Origin: JBGSIC01 sp041751875
GTDB lineage: Bacteria > Bdellovibrionota > FAC87 > UBA2466 > JACKAF01
DNA: 64,000 bases
Direction: 5' to 3'
Assembly: GCA_041751875.1 (NCBI GenBank)
Contig: JBGSIC010000029.1
Span: 62,001 to 126,000 of the forward strand
Shown here: positions 49,481 to 58,095 of the stretch, piece after piece
How the letters are laid out: each line of letters starts with the position of its first letter
How positions within the stretch are numbered: the stretch's first letter is position 1
Position numbers and translations under genes: made by a program
Notes under the pieces: model-generated
Seen by the model: the letters and a program-made list of their open reading frames with translations, nothing else
Databases searched by the model: none
What the model was told of the DNA's origin: nothing

Positions 49481-49714
49481 CGAGAAAGTCCCATGGGTTG
49501 CCGCACGAAAGGCCCAAATAAACACATCGAAAATAAAGATGCCAGCTTGAAGCAAACTTTTTTCGGAATCTCGCCCCAGGGCCACATTTCAGCTTTGAGA
49601 CTCCAGAAGTGAGAATTAGGGTCATTTTGACCCGGTTTTGTGCCTAGTCGAGTCGGCACGGGACTTGAAATGAGAATAGAGTGAGGCGTCCATTGATGCG
49701 CCCAGGGAGGTTCT

Positions 49715-49849
49715 ATGATGAGTAACACAGTGTACGGTATTTTGTTCTATTCGGTCGTCGGATTGGCCGCCTTCTTCGCCCGGGATTATCGCCTCCAGTA
49801 CCAGGCGAACCTCCAGGCTGCGACGGTAAGTGTTGCCCAAAACCCTTAG
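49715..49849 (+). CDS. small membrane protein, 44 residues
   Basis: ATG 49715 stands 4 nt behind a strong GGGAGG ribosome-binding site. The protein has one transmembrane segment (VYGILFYSVVGLAAFFA) followed by a charged, glutamine-rich tail (RDYRLQYQANLQAATVSV) and stops with TAG. Upstream are about 230 bases without another gene on this strand. The ribosome-binding site and the amphipathic layout make it a likely real gene. Family unknown. Confidence 0.6.
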   Translation: MMSNTVYGILFYSVVGLAAFFARDYRLQYQANLQAATVSVAQNP

Positions 49850-49928
49850 GGGCAGACCCGCTCCTCTGCGGCTTGCGTTATGCCCCGGGTTTCGGTAGCA
49901 CGGGGACGCAACTTAAAGAGGAGAAACG

Positions 49929-50426
49929 ATGGCAAAAATTACATTGAAGGGCAATTCGATAAACACCTGTGGCGACTTGCCTAAGGTAGGAGCGAAAGCC
50001 CCGGGTTTTCGATTGGTAGGATCAGACCTGTCCGAAAAGACGCTTGATGACTACCAAGGGAAGAAAAAAGTTTTGAATATTTTCCCGAGCATCGACACCG
50101 GAACGTGTGCGATGTCAGTTCGTCAGTTCAACGAGCGCGCCTCTAAGTTTCCTAACACGGTAGTGCTCAATATTTCGGCAGATCTCCCCTTTGCCCAGAA
50201 ACGCTTCTGTGGCGCTGAAGGAATAAAAAATGTCGAAACGCTTTCAGCATTTCGAAGCGCCTTTTCCAAGGAATGGGGACTTGAAATGACAGATGGACCG
50301 TTGAAAGGTTTATGCTCCCGCTCCGTGGTGGTGTTGGACGAACAAAACAAGGTTCTCTACACGGAACAGGTTTCGGAAATTGCCAATGAACCAAACTATG
50401 ACGCGGCTTCAGAGGCCCTGGAATAG
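49929..50426 (+). CDS. tpx: thiol peroxidase (Tpx)
   Basis: 165 residues of the atypical two-cysteine peroxiredoxin class. The peroxidatic Cys60 lies in SIDTGTCAMS and the resolving Cys94 in KRFCGAEG, 34 residues apart as in Tpx. LNIFPSID and SADLPFAQKRFC are the family signature. It reduces hydroperoxides with thioredoxin. AAAGAGGAGAAACG precedes the ATG, an excellent ribosome-binding site. Single gene. Confidence 0.96.
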   Translation: MAKITLKGNSINTCGDLPKVGAKAPGFRLVGSDLSEKTLDDYQGKKKVLNIFPSIDTGTCAMSVRQFNERASKFPNTVVLNISADLPFAQKRFCGAEGIKNVETLSAFRSAFSKEWGLEMTDGPLKGLCSRSVVVLDEQNKVLYTEQVSEIANEPNYDAASEALE

Positions 50427-50468
50427 TAAACTATTTGTCCGGCGTGCTTTGTATCGTAAGATAATCGT

Positions 50469-51491
50469 GTGCGGATAACTAGCGTTTCAAAAAAAGAATG
50501 GGCACTGGTGCTGGTTAGCTTAGGCATCGGTGCCGCTTTTTTTGAACTCCTCCTGCTCTTTTTACTTTCGTACCCTAAATTTATTCCTCCCGTTCCACCC
50601 CTCGTGCGTACCATGCAGAACCTCTACCTTGAGTACACGCGAAACGTTATTCAACTCCAACCAGAGAGCGCGAAATATGATCCAGATTTGTTCTACACAC
50701 TCCGGCCCGGTGTTTCGAAATTTGAGAACTCGGAATTTTCCACAATTGTGGAGGTTAACTCTGCAGGTTTGCGAGACGACGAACCTTCCCTTTTGGCCCC
50801 GGAGATAGTTTCACTCGGCGACTCCTTTGCGATGGGATGGGGAGTGGAAGGGGAAGAGACTTATGCTCAAAGAATCGAAAAATTGACTGGGCTAAAAGTT
50901 TTAAACGCGGGAATTTCAAGCTATGGGACGGTCAGAGAACTAGGGCTGATGAACCGCCTAGATCTTTCGAACTTGAAGTATGTAATTGTGCAGTATCATC
51001 CAAACGACGAGAACGAAAATGCCGCGTTTGCGAAAGAGCGCAAAATTGAGATTAGCGAGGAACGTCAATATCAACAAACGATACGAGAATGGCAGCGCCG
51101 TCAGCGCTACTATCCTTTTAAGTATACGCGCGCATTTTTCAGTTTGGTGCGTTCCAGTGTGAAAACAAAAGTGGCCAACGAACCTCGAAAGAAATCAATT
51201 CCATCGACCTCAAGCGCCAAAGATTTTCTTGCGATCCTTCTGGAAAAGACACCGCTGGCAGCGCGAAATGCCCAGTGGATTGTTATTACACTTCCCCAGC
51301 AGCCGGAATTTTGCGAGACACTCAGCAACTTGGTATCCAATCCGGATCTTCCTCCCTTCCTACGTAAGCTAAAAGTGGTCCAGTTTCCTGAGGTCAAGAA
51401 TCCCGCATTTTGGTTCATTCTGGACGACCATCTCGCAAAAGAGGGCCACCAGCACGTGGCGGACGTGCTTTCCGAAGCTTTAAAGCCCTAG
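50469..51491 (+). CDS. SGNH/GDSL-hydrolase-like membrane-anchored protein
   Basis: 340 residues from a GTG. One N-terminal membrane segment (ALVLVSLGIGAAFFELLLLFLL). Nucleophile Ser119 in SLGDSFAMGWGV (block I GDS), then the glycine and asparagine blocks near VLNAGISSYGTVRE and YHPNDENEN, and DDH at 319-321 before LAKEGHQHVADVL. The pattern is that of AlgX/PatB-like acetyl-transferring or deacetylating SGNH proteins that modify polysaccharides in the periplasm. Exact function unknown. No operon partner. Confidence 0.8.
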   Translation: MRITSVSKKEWALVLVSLGIGAAFFELLLLFLLSYPKFIPPVPPLVRTMQNLYLEYTRNVIQLQPESAKYDPDLFYTLRPGVSKFENSEFSTIVEVNSAGLRDDEPSLLAPEIVSLGDSFAMGWGVEGEETYAQRIEKLTGLKVLNAGISSYGTVRELGLMNRLDLSNLKYVIVQYHPNDENENAAFAKERKIEISEERQYQQTIREWQRRQRYYPFKYTRAFFSLVRSSVKTKVANEPRKKSIPSTSSAKDFLAILLEKTPLAARNAQWIVITLPQQPEFCETLSNLVSNPDLPPFLRKLKVVQFPEVKNPAFWFILDDHLAKEGHQHVADVLSEALKP

Positions 51492-51493
51492 CG

Positions 51494-51516
51494 CTCAGGC
51501 AGGCTTTGTGCCTGAG
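51494..51516. repeat. perfect 8-bp hairpin behind the SGNH gene
   Basis: CTCAGGCA (51494-51501) pairs with TGCCTGAG (51509-51516) around a seven-base loop. There is no T-tract. It may end transcription with Rho or belong to the extragenic hairpin family rich in GGCAC/GTGCC strings. Confidence 0.55.
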
Positions 51517-51577
51517 ACACCCCATTGTGGCGGGATCTTCACAATTGCTCCACAATTGGCTCCTATAATATAAGGAT

Positions 51578-53113
51578 ATGGTTCGTTGGTGGATATTGCT
51601 ACTTTTGGGTGCACTCCTGGGTCTGGCGGGGTGTACGAATTTTGATACCAACCAGGACTTCGCGTTTTCTAACTTCAATTATTCCAGTAGCATCAGTGGT
51701 GAGTTTGAGCCGATTGCTCCAGAGAATTCAGTTCCATTTAGAAATTTTTCCATTAGTCCCGCTCTTCCGGAAGGCCTGACCCTAAACACAACCACTGGCG
51801 AAATTACTGGCGACTACAGGGGCTACCTTGATCAAGAGTATACAGTTTCCTGCACCTGCATTCGCGGTATAAAAAACTATTCAGATACCATTCGCATTGT
51901 TCGGTACAAGTTTCCCGAAGTGTTCGGAAAAGTCCTGGCAATGGCCCGCGTGGGAAACGTTCTTTATCTGGGAGGGAGCTTTTCACGACTTGAGGGACAG
52001 TACGCCTATGCGCCTTTTCATCGGAGTAACCTGGCCGCGATAAGTGCTACAACAGGCGAAGTTTTAGCGTGGAATCCGAATGTCGATGGCGAGGTAGAAA
52101 CGCTTTCGGTTTATAGGGATAAACTGTACGTAGGGGGAAAATTTCTCAGCATCAATGAGCAAACGAGGACGCGTCTTGCCTCTTTTGATCTAGATTTAGA
52201 CAAACAAGAACAATTAGAAAACCCGACCTTAAACAATTGGGCTCCTACGCTTCCCGCCGGTTCGACCATGGTCTACGACAAAATGGTAAACGCGATTGTT
52301 TCGGATGGCTCTACGATCTACGTCGGGGGCAGTTTCGGGCAGCATTTGCCTTCGGCGATTAGACGCTTTTTTGCTGCGTTCGATATGCAAGGAAATCTTC
52401 TTGCGTGGAATCCAAAAATTAATGAACAGGTCCGCGCCTTGTATATCCATGATGGAATTCTGTACGTAGGGGGAGACTTCACCAAGCTGGGCCCTTCTGA
52501 TTCTCTTGTCGACCGAAAGCGTTTGCTCGCATTTGAAATGGCGACGCGTGACCTCTTAGACTGGGACCCGAATGTTTTAGCAACTCCAGGGCTCGACCTC
52601 TACTCCCGAGTAATGAGTATCGTAAGATGGAAGGGTTCTCTCATTATTGGGGGCATTTTTGGCGCCGTAGGGGCGCCCTCGTCGGTGCGTCACAATCTGG
52701 CGGCCCTTGACCTTGCCCAACCCACCACGGATCCCTCCTACCTCTTGGAGTGGAACCCCGGCGTGAATTTTACTGCGGCGAGCGGAGTTGTCGAAGTAGC
52801 CGCGCTTGAGGTGTTCGACGATTATCTTTACGTGGGTGGGGACATTATTAAAGCGGCAACCCCCGGGGTGCCACCGGAAGAAGACTCAGGGGCCAGGAGA
52901 TTTTTTGCGAGCTTCAAACTAATGCGCCTGAAAACTGAATCAGGCACAACAGTACCTCATCCGAAAGTGGAATTGGGCGACTGGAGGCCTTCGCTAACTT
53001 TGAGCGATCCCCATCAGGTATATTCAATGGTGCGCTCTTATCAGCATGTCTTTCTCAGTGGAGCGGGCATGAACTTTGGCGCTTACCATGTCGTGACCGG
53101 CCAAAAGAACTGA
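51578..53113 (+). CDS. lipoprotein with Ig-like domain and beta-propeller repeats
   Basis: 511 residues with a lipobox LAGCT (Cys19). Residues 70-95 carry the putative-Ig signature LPEGLTLNTTTGEITG. From about residue 125 there are repeated blades with LYLGGSF, LYVGGKF, IYVGGSF, LYVGGDF, LIIGGIF and LYVGGDI, each preceded by a strand ending in a turn; the AWNPN/EWNPG motif recurs between them. This is the delta-60/DUF5122-like or related propeller seen in surface proteins. TATAAT lies 8 bases before the ATG with no real ribosome-binding site. Surface-exposed binding is plausible; the ligand is unknown. Confidence 0.85.
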   Translation: MVRWWILLLLGALLGLAGCTNFDTNQDFAFSNFNYSSSISGEFEPIAPENSVPFRNFSISPALPEGLTLNTTTGEITGDYRGYLDQEYTVSCTCIRGIKNYSDTIRIVRYKFPEVFGKVLAMARVGNVLYLGGSFSRLEGQYAYAPFHRSNLAAISATTGEVLAWNPNVDGEVETLSVYRDKLYVGGKFLSINEQTRTRLASFDLDLDKQEQLENPTLNNWAPTLPAGSTMVYDKMVNAIVSDGSTIYVGGSFGQHLPSAIRRFFAAFDMQGNLLAWNPKINEQVRALYIHDGILYVGGDFTKLGPSDSLVDRKRLLAFEMATRDLLDWDPNVLATPGLDLYSRVMSIVRWKGSLIIGGIFGAVGAPSSVRHNLAALDLAQPTTDPSYLLEWNPGVNFTAASGVVEVAALEVFDDYLYVGGDIIKAATPGVPPEEDSGARRFFASFKLMRLKTESGTTVPHPKVELGDWRPSLTLSDPHQVYSMVRSYQHVFLSGAGMNFGAYHVVTGQKN

Positions 53114-53267
53114 GCCTGCTTCTAACGACGTTTCTTTCTAACTGCACCACTACTGTAGAGCCTTGAAATCACGTGAATTTTACGATCACCAGGGCCAATT
53201 TTCATTTCTAAGTACGCACACAAATTTTGCCGAAAAGATCTAACATGCTTAATCCAGAGGATCTCAA

Positions 53268-54887
53268 ATGAAATTCGCTACTCTCGCTCTTCTTTTTATT
53301 CATGCCACGTGGCTACAGGCTGCTGGGTTTCCCGAAAACATCTTGACCCTACATGAGGGCAAAACAGTCGAAGTCCAGGTGGGAGAAAAGACAGTAAGCC
53401 TCTCTCAAGAGACAGATGCGCAAAGCAAAAAGACCTACGTTCTGAGCTTCAAGCGATTGAAACTCGAAGCGCACTTTATTACCTACCTCCCCGGAATTGG
53501 GATAGTCGGGTGGGACGAAGGACCTCTGACAAAGGTTTACAAGAAAGAAACAGATGACACCAGAAAGGATACCCCGACTACATGGACTTTGGTCGGGAAC
53601 CGAGAGGGCGGTTTTGTTAAGTGGGTTTATCGGGAAGCGGGTTCTGGTGATATCGGTTCTAGGCAAGACGAGATACTTTTCCGCCGTGATGTAGATGAAA
53701 GCGGTTTCACTTCAAAGCGCACCTTCTTTGGGTTTGGAATGCGGACTTCCCCTTCCTTCACCAGACCGGCAGATCAGATCAATCAAGCCTATCTTTTCAA
53801 AGGCAATGAGCTAGAAAAGAAATGGGAAAAAGTGGTCGACCTAAAGAAGAGCAACAGGACGGCTACTTTTTTTCAAATGGATGAAAAAGGGCACATTCAG
53901 TTTGCTGACGCCAAAGAGGGAGAAAAATTTGTTCAGGTCACTACCCTCTCTCCTAACCTGGAAATTAAAGCGACACACGATGCCTATCTCGTGCACCAGG
54001 CACCCGATGTACCTCTTCCAGTTGATTTTTTAAGGGAAAAGATTGCCCCTGCCACTCCCGACCTTTTGCCTTATCTGTATGGTAGAGCACAGCGTTGGCC
54101 AGAAGAGTATAAGACCGCGTTGCTCGTGGCGGACCCGAAAGTAGAGAACTGGTTTTCGGTATTGAATCTAGCGGGCGAACTTGTGCTGCCGAAGGGCGCT
54201 CTAGGTTTGATTCCTTTAGCGATCGAACAACAAACATCCACGTTTAATAAAGCAAAGGTGTCGGTCGCTCAGGGTTGGGTCGTTGCTTACGGTGCTAAGG
54301 GCGGGGGAGTAAAATGGGGCTGGGGCAGTCCAGAACTCGCAAAGTTTACCGGGCCCATCTGGAGCGATTGGGATTTGCATGTTGATGAAACACTGGAGAA
54401 GTTTGAAATCTATTCTAGAAATACACGAGTCTATATGCCAATGCCTCTCGTAGTGGCCCAGCTCGGTGCAAGTAAGTGGCAACTCTATACGCTTCCAAAC
54501 TACTATACGTTCAATTCCACTTTTGATGGGCCCAATACCTTTCAGGGAAAAATTCCGAGCGGAAAAACCAAAGCTGAGGCTATTAAAAAGGGCGTCGGAA
54601 AGCTCATGGGGATGCGATCGGGTGTGAAAAACGAGCTTGATCAAGGTTTAAGGGGAGTTGAAAAGGCGAGAATAGCAGCAAGCAATAAGTTGTTCTTGAA
54701 ACAAGAACAGCACCTCAAGGACAAAGCTAAGATGGAAAAAGAGGCTGCGAGACGCCAAGAGCTAGTGAATCGCGAGTATGGCGGAATATCAGAAGGGCTC
54801 TCCTCAAACACCTCACGCCAAGGGCACATTCGAATTATGGGAGATATTGGGCGCAAAACGCAGTACTTAAAAAGCATTACGCGTTAG
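53268..54887 (+). CDS. secreted protein of unknown function, 539 residues
   Basis: A signal peptide (FATLALLFIHATWLQA) is followed by about 440 residues of mixed beta/alpha sequence without motifs that I know, and a last 90 residues of lysine/glutamate-rich coiled-coil type (LFLKQEQHLKDKAKMEKEA, MEKEAARRQELVNREYGG). Aromatic residues are frequent in TWTLVGNREGGFVKWVYRE and VVAYGAKGGGVKWGWG. The promoter lies in a 154-base gap with no visible terminator. Not recognised; lineage-specific secreted protein. Confidence 0.7.
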   Translation: MKFATLALLFIHATWLQAAGFPENILTLHEGKTVEVQVGEKTVSLSQETDAQSKKTYVLSFKRLKLEAHFITYLPGIGIVGWDEGPLTKVYKKETDDTRKDTPTTWTLVGNREGGFVKWVYREAGSGDIGSRQDEILFRRDVDESGFTSKRTFFGFGMRTSPSFTRPADQINQAYLFKGNELEKKWEKVVDLKKSNRTATFFQMDEKGHIQFADAKEGEKFVQVTTLSPNLEIKATHDAYLVHQAPDVPLPVDFLREKIAPATPDLLPYLYGRAQRWPEEYKTALLVADPKVENWFSVLNLAGELVLPKGALGLIPLAIEQQTSTFNKAKVSVAQGWVVAYGAKGGGVKWGWGSPELAKFTGPIWSDWDLHVDETLEKFEIYSRNTRVYMPMPLVVAQLGASKWQLYTLPNYYTFNSTFDGPNTFQGKIPSGKTKAEAIKKGVGKLMGMRSGVKNELDQGLRGVEKARIAASNKLFLKQEQHLKDKAKMEKEAARRQELVNREYGGISEGLSSNTSRQGHIRIMGDIGRKTQYLKSITR

Positions 54888-54916
54888 AATTCTGAAGCTT
54901 GGGGCTCTAGGAGAAT

Positions 54917-55003
54917 CGGAGAAGGAGGGATTCGAACCCTCGATTGAGTTTCCCCAATACACGCGTTCCAGGCGTGCGCCTTCAACCACTCGGCCACCTC
55001 TCC
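54917..55003 (-). tRNA. trnS: tRNA-Ser(GGA)
   Basis: 87 nt on the minus strand. The acceptor GGAGAGG pairs with CTTCTCC (one G.U pair), then a D arm with TGGCCGAGTGGTTGAAGGC, anticodon stem CACGC/GCGTG with loop CTGGAAC (anticodon GGA), a long class II variable arm TATTGGGGAAACTCAATC, the T arm with TTCGAAT, and discriminator G. The CCA is not encoded. A -35/-10-like pair TTGCCA-N17-TAAAAG stands upstream on the minus strand. Confidence 0.95.
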
Positions 55004-55356
55004 ACAGGAATAAGTCTTTTAAAATCAGCCGCCCTGGGTGGCAAGCTCGATTTTCCCGCCTCATTTTAGGGAGTGCAACTAAGAGATTACGCTCGATTGG
55101 GGACAAAAGGAGTAACAAATGGGTTCAATTTTTGGAACTTTTGAGAATTTTTGAAGGATTTTGTCTGAAAAGGAGTAATAGGACCTGATAGTACTATTGT
55201 ACCTGATCACTTTTCCGCAATGCAACGTGTTCAAAAAGAATACAACTGAATTTGCCAGTATACGGGTCGTAAAGTGGCCGCAGCTGCCCCAAAAAGCGGC
55301 CCTCGTCGACTAGTATCCAAATCAGTTCCCCATCCCTTATAATCCGAACGACGCCT
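55004..55356. other. intergenic region between tRNA-Ser and the transporter gene
   Basis: 353 bases. It holds the minus-strand tRNA promoter on the left. A TATAAT at 55338-55343, 13 bases before the next ATG, with no ribosome-binding site after it, suggests a leaderless or nearly leaderless transcript. A minus-strand frame covering 55194-55334 reads RIIRDGELIWILVDEGRF and LRPLYDPYTGKF, which looks protein-like, but it has no start codon outside the transporter gene. I cannot call a gene. Confidence 0.4.
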
Positions 55357-56622
55357 ATGAAAAAAACAAGAATCCTCGCTAAGCATCTTAGAGTGATTGG
55401 ACCTGGAGTCGCTCTTGCGGCCACCGGTGTCGGAGCAGGGGATCTTGTTGCTGCCAGCGTGACCGGCTCAACTTACGGTTTGGCTGTGGTGTGGGCCGTT
55501 TTGTTGGGAGCCTATTTTAAGTTTGTGCTCAATGAAGGACTCGCACGTTGGCAGCTCGCCACGGGCACAACCCTTCTAGAAGGGTGGATGCAGAAACTGG
55601 GAAAAGGCGTGGAAGTGTTTTTTGTCGGGTATCTTTTTCTTTGGTCCTTTGTCGTAGGGGCTGCTCTCATGGCGGCGTGCGGCCTTGCGGGGCATACTCT
55701 TTATCCTGGCCTTTCTGTGGCAGCCTGGGGAATTCTCCACTCGGTTGTGGGAGTCGTGATTGCCCTGGTAGGAGGATACAAAGGCTTCGAATGGGCGATG
55801 AAGATTTTAGTTGCTCTCATGTTTGTGAGTTTTTTTTGGTGTGCGCTTAATATTGCTCCGCCTATCGAAAGTTTGCATGCTCTTGTCACGCAAGCCTCCC
55901 TTCCCACCGGAAGTGCGAAATATGTTTTAGGGGTAGTTGGAGGTGTGGGCGGCAGTCTCACCCTTCTGGTTTATGGATATTGGATGAAAGAGCAGAAGTG
56001 GACCAGGGCCTCCGATATCAGCTTGGTAAGAACCGATTTATCTGCCGCCTACATTTTGGTGGGACTCTTCGGAGCGGCGTTGATGGTAGTGGCGAGTGCA
56101 ACTCTTTTTGGTCAAAAGGTTCCCGATGGTAACCAAGTGATTCCCCTGATGGCGGGAAGTCTGGTCCCTGTACTCGGGAAAACCGGATACTCGATTTTTC
56201 TTTGGGGTTTTTGGGGGGCCGTTGCGACTTCGCTCTTTGGCGTATGGCAAAGCGTTCCTTACCTGTTTTGTGACTATTGGGCACTTCGTATCAACGCTAG
56301 CCCTAAGAAACGAAATGAAATGATTAAAACGCGCTCAGCCTATTACCGCGGCTATTTAATCTATCTTGCGGTGGCTCCGATGGTTCTTCTTTTTGTGCAA
56401 AAGCCCATTTTGATTATCCTGCTTTATTCCGTTTTTGGAGCGATTTTCATGCCTTTTCTGGCGGCGACCCTCTTCTATATGAACGGGCAAAAGAAGTGGA
56501 TGGGAAACCTAAGAAATACTTGGGTCTCTCAGTTCAATCTACTTGCTTGCATTGCCCTTTTTGGATGGCTGAGCCTGGAGGGGTTTATGGAGATCTACGA
56601 ACGCTTCGTGGGTTCGCGGTAG
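55357..56622 (+). CDS. Nramp-related membrane transporter
   Basis: 421 residues with 11 predicted transmembrane helices. TM1 reads GPGVALAATGVGAGDLVAAS, the position of the DPGN metal-binding motif in Nramp proteins; here Gly-Ala-Gly-Asp is found, and the TM6 metal-binding methionine (MPH) is replaced by GGVGGSLTLLVYGYW. It therefore belongs to the Nramp-like group that lacks the canonical Mn/Fe site, as described for some Mg2+ or unknown-substrate carriers. Its 3' end overlaps the converging TPM gene by 28 bases. The fold is confident, the substrate open. Confidence 0.85.
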   Translation: MKKTRILAKHLRVIGPGVALAATGVGAGDLVAASVTGSTYGLAVVWAVLLGAYFKFVLNEGLARWQLATGTTLLEGWMQKLGKGVEVFFVGYLFLWSFVVGAALMAACGLAGHTLYPGLSVAAWGILHSVVGVVIALVGGYKGFEWAMKILVALMFVSFFWCALNIAPPIESLHALVTQASLPTGSAKYVLGVVGGVGGSLTLLVYGYWMKEQKWTRASDISLVRTDLSAAYILVGLFGAALMVVASATLFGQKVPDGNQVIPLMAGSLVPVLGKTGYSIFLWGFWGAVATSLFGVWQSVPYLFCDYWALRINASPKKRNEMIKTRSAYYRGYLIYLAVAPMVLLFVQKPILIILLYSVFGAIFMPFLAATLFYMNGQKKWMGNLRNTWVSQFNLLACIALFGWLSLEGFMEIYERFVGSR

Positions 56623-57323
56623 TTTAGCATTTGGTGTTCTACCAATACGCGATTGGGAAGTTCATTCATGTCATCGGCACGGCGCGGGAAGGGTTCTGCC
56701 ATCGTATTGCCGATGGTGAGAATGGCGTCGGCCAAAGCTTGAGCGTGCACGCCCTTTCGAATACCTGTGACGATCTTATCGCTTTGCTCTTTCCAAAAAG
56801 TGGCAGGAACTTTCTCGTAGATACCTTTGTCAGCTAGAATTTCCACGCGGTGTTCAAGGTGGGATAGAAAAATAAGAACGCCGCTGCGATCGCGAGTTTG
56901 GGTAAGTCCGGCCGCCACAAAATTTGCCATGCATTGGCGGTGTACATTTTCCGCTGCCGTTTGCTTCGGCAGAGTTTTGCGCTTAATGAGTTCTATACAA
57001 CCGACCGCGTATCCCAGCACCGCGGCAAAGCTCTGTGCAATAATGGCGTCGTGAAGAGTGACCCCCCAAATCGACAAGCCGACAAAATGCCCGATTTTCT
57101 CAAAGAGGGAAATAGCCCACGGTGCGTGGCTTGAAGCAAACCATAGCACCAGCGTGGTGAGCGCGACGAAGATGCCGGACCAAAACCAAGGAATCCATCC
57201 GTAGTCATCGCTTTGGCGAACAATCATGGGCACAATTTCGCCGCAGGTCTTTTTTTCGGCGTTCAAGACGGCGTCTTCAATCAGTTTGCGCTCTTCTTTT
57301 GAAATGCGAAATTGCTGTTTCAT
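56595..57323 (-). CDS. TPM-domain membrane protein
   Basis: 242 residues from ATG 57323 (MKQQFRIS). An N-terminal TPM-type start (EERKLIEDAVLNAEKKTCGEIVPMIVRQSDDY), two transmembrane helices (WIPWFWSGIFVALTTLVLWF and IAQSFAAVLGYAVG), then RDRSGVLIFLSHLEHRVEILADKGIY and KIVTGIRKGVHAQALADAI, the later half of the TPM (TLP18.3/Psb32) fold. The two halves of the fold are interrupted by the membrane pair. Third gene of the lemA operon. Function not known. Confidence 0.88.
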   Translation of the reverse strand: MKQQFRISKEERKLIEDAVLNAEKKTCGEIVPMIVRQSDDYGWIPWFWSGIFVALTTLVLWFASSHAPWAISLFEKIGHFVGLSIWGVTLHDAIIAQSFAAVLGYAVGCIELIKRKTLPKQTAAENVHRQCMANFVAAGLTQTRDRSGVLIFLSHLEHRVEILADKGIYEKVPATFWKEQSDKIVTGIRKGVHAQALADAILTIGNTMAEPFPRRADDMNELPNRVLVEHQMLNYREPTKRS

Positions 57324-57325
57324 AA

Positions 57326-58093
57326 TCACCAAGAGGACGAAGATCCTCCGCCGCCAAAGCCACCTCCGCCCCCACCAAAACTTCCCCCGCTGCTTCCACC
57401 CCAGCTACCACCGCCAAATCCGCCACCGCTTCCCCATCCGCCGCCTCCCCAGCCTCCGCCGCCAAATCGGTTGCGGCGTCCACCCATGCGACCAAAGATG
57501 CTTCCGACAAAGAGAAACACCCAAACGAGAATGAACAACAGCGGGAGCCAGCGGACCTCTTTAGACGAAACTTTTTCTCGTTGAATGCGGTTACTGACCC
57601 CGGCGTTTAAGTCAATTTGAAGCTGGTGTGCGATAGCCTCGATGGCGACTAGAATACCGTCGCCGTACCTTTGCTGACGGAAATAAGGCACAACATTGTC
57701 GTCTAGTACGCGACGACTAAAAGCATCGGTGAGCTCACCCTCCAGCCCGTATCCCACCTCCAGCCGCATGCGTCGCTCCTTAGGCGCGATAATCATTAAA
57801 AGCCCTTCATCACGGCCCTTCTTGCCCAACTTCCACTTCTCAGCGACGGCAAGCGCGTAGGGGGCAATGTCGTAGTCTTGCAGCGAATCGGTGATGAAAA
57901 CCGCCATCTCAATCTTACGAGAGGCACGGATATTCTCCAAAAGCGTCTCGATTTGAGCGGCTTTGTCGGGGGTGACGATGCCCACCTTGTCCGTAAAGGG
58001 CCGGGCGACGTCAGGAATCGTTAGGCCGAACGTCGCAGGTGCGAGAAACAGAAGAAAAAGCAGGATTTGTAATGTTGATTTTGCGCACGCCAA
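57326..58093 (-). CDS. TPM-domain protein with glycine-rich tail (YgcG type)
   Basis: 255 residues with a signal peptide (LQILLFLLFLAPATFG), a TPM domain (FTDKVGIVTPDKAAQIETLLENI, EMAVFITDSLQDYD, RDEGLLMIIAPKERRMRLEVGYGLEGELTD; given here as short blocks), a transmembrane helix (LLFILVWVFLFVGSIFG) near 185-202 and a final 45 residues of almost pure Gly/Ser/Trp/Phe. LemA and YgcG-like TPM proteins are commonly paired. The glycine tail on the cytoplasmic side could drive clustering. Two bases separate it from lemA. Confidence 0.92.
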   Translation of the reverse strand: MACAKSTLQILLFLLFLAPATFGLTIPDVARPFTDKVGIVTPDKAAQIETLLENIRASRKIEMAVFITDSLQDYDIAPYALAVAEKWKLGKKGRDEGLLMIIAPKERRMRLEVGYGLEGELTDAFSRRVLDDNVVPYFRQQRYGDGILVAIEAIAHQLQIDLNAGVSNRIQREKVSSKEVRWLPLLFILVWVFLFVGSIFGRMGGRRNRFGGGGWGGGGWGSGGGFGGGSWGGSSGGSFGGGGGGFGGGGSSSSW

Positions 58094-58095
58094 AA

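Noticed and set aside
55194..55424. 76-codon minus-strand frame upstream of the Nramp-like gene
   Set aside because: The sequence looks protein-like but its only start codon lies inside the transporter gene and there is no ribosome-binding site.
57226..57584. Proline-rich plus-strand frames opposite the YgcG tail
   Set aside because: They are the complement of the Gly-rich repeats of the real minus-strand gene.
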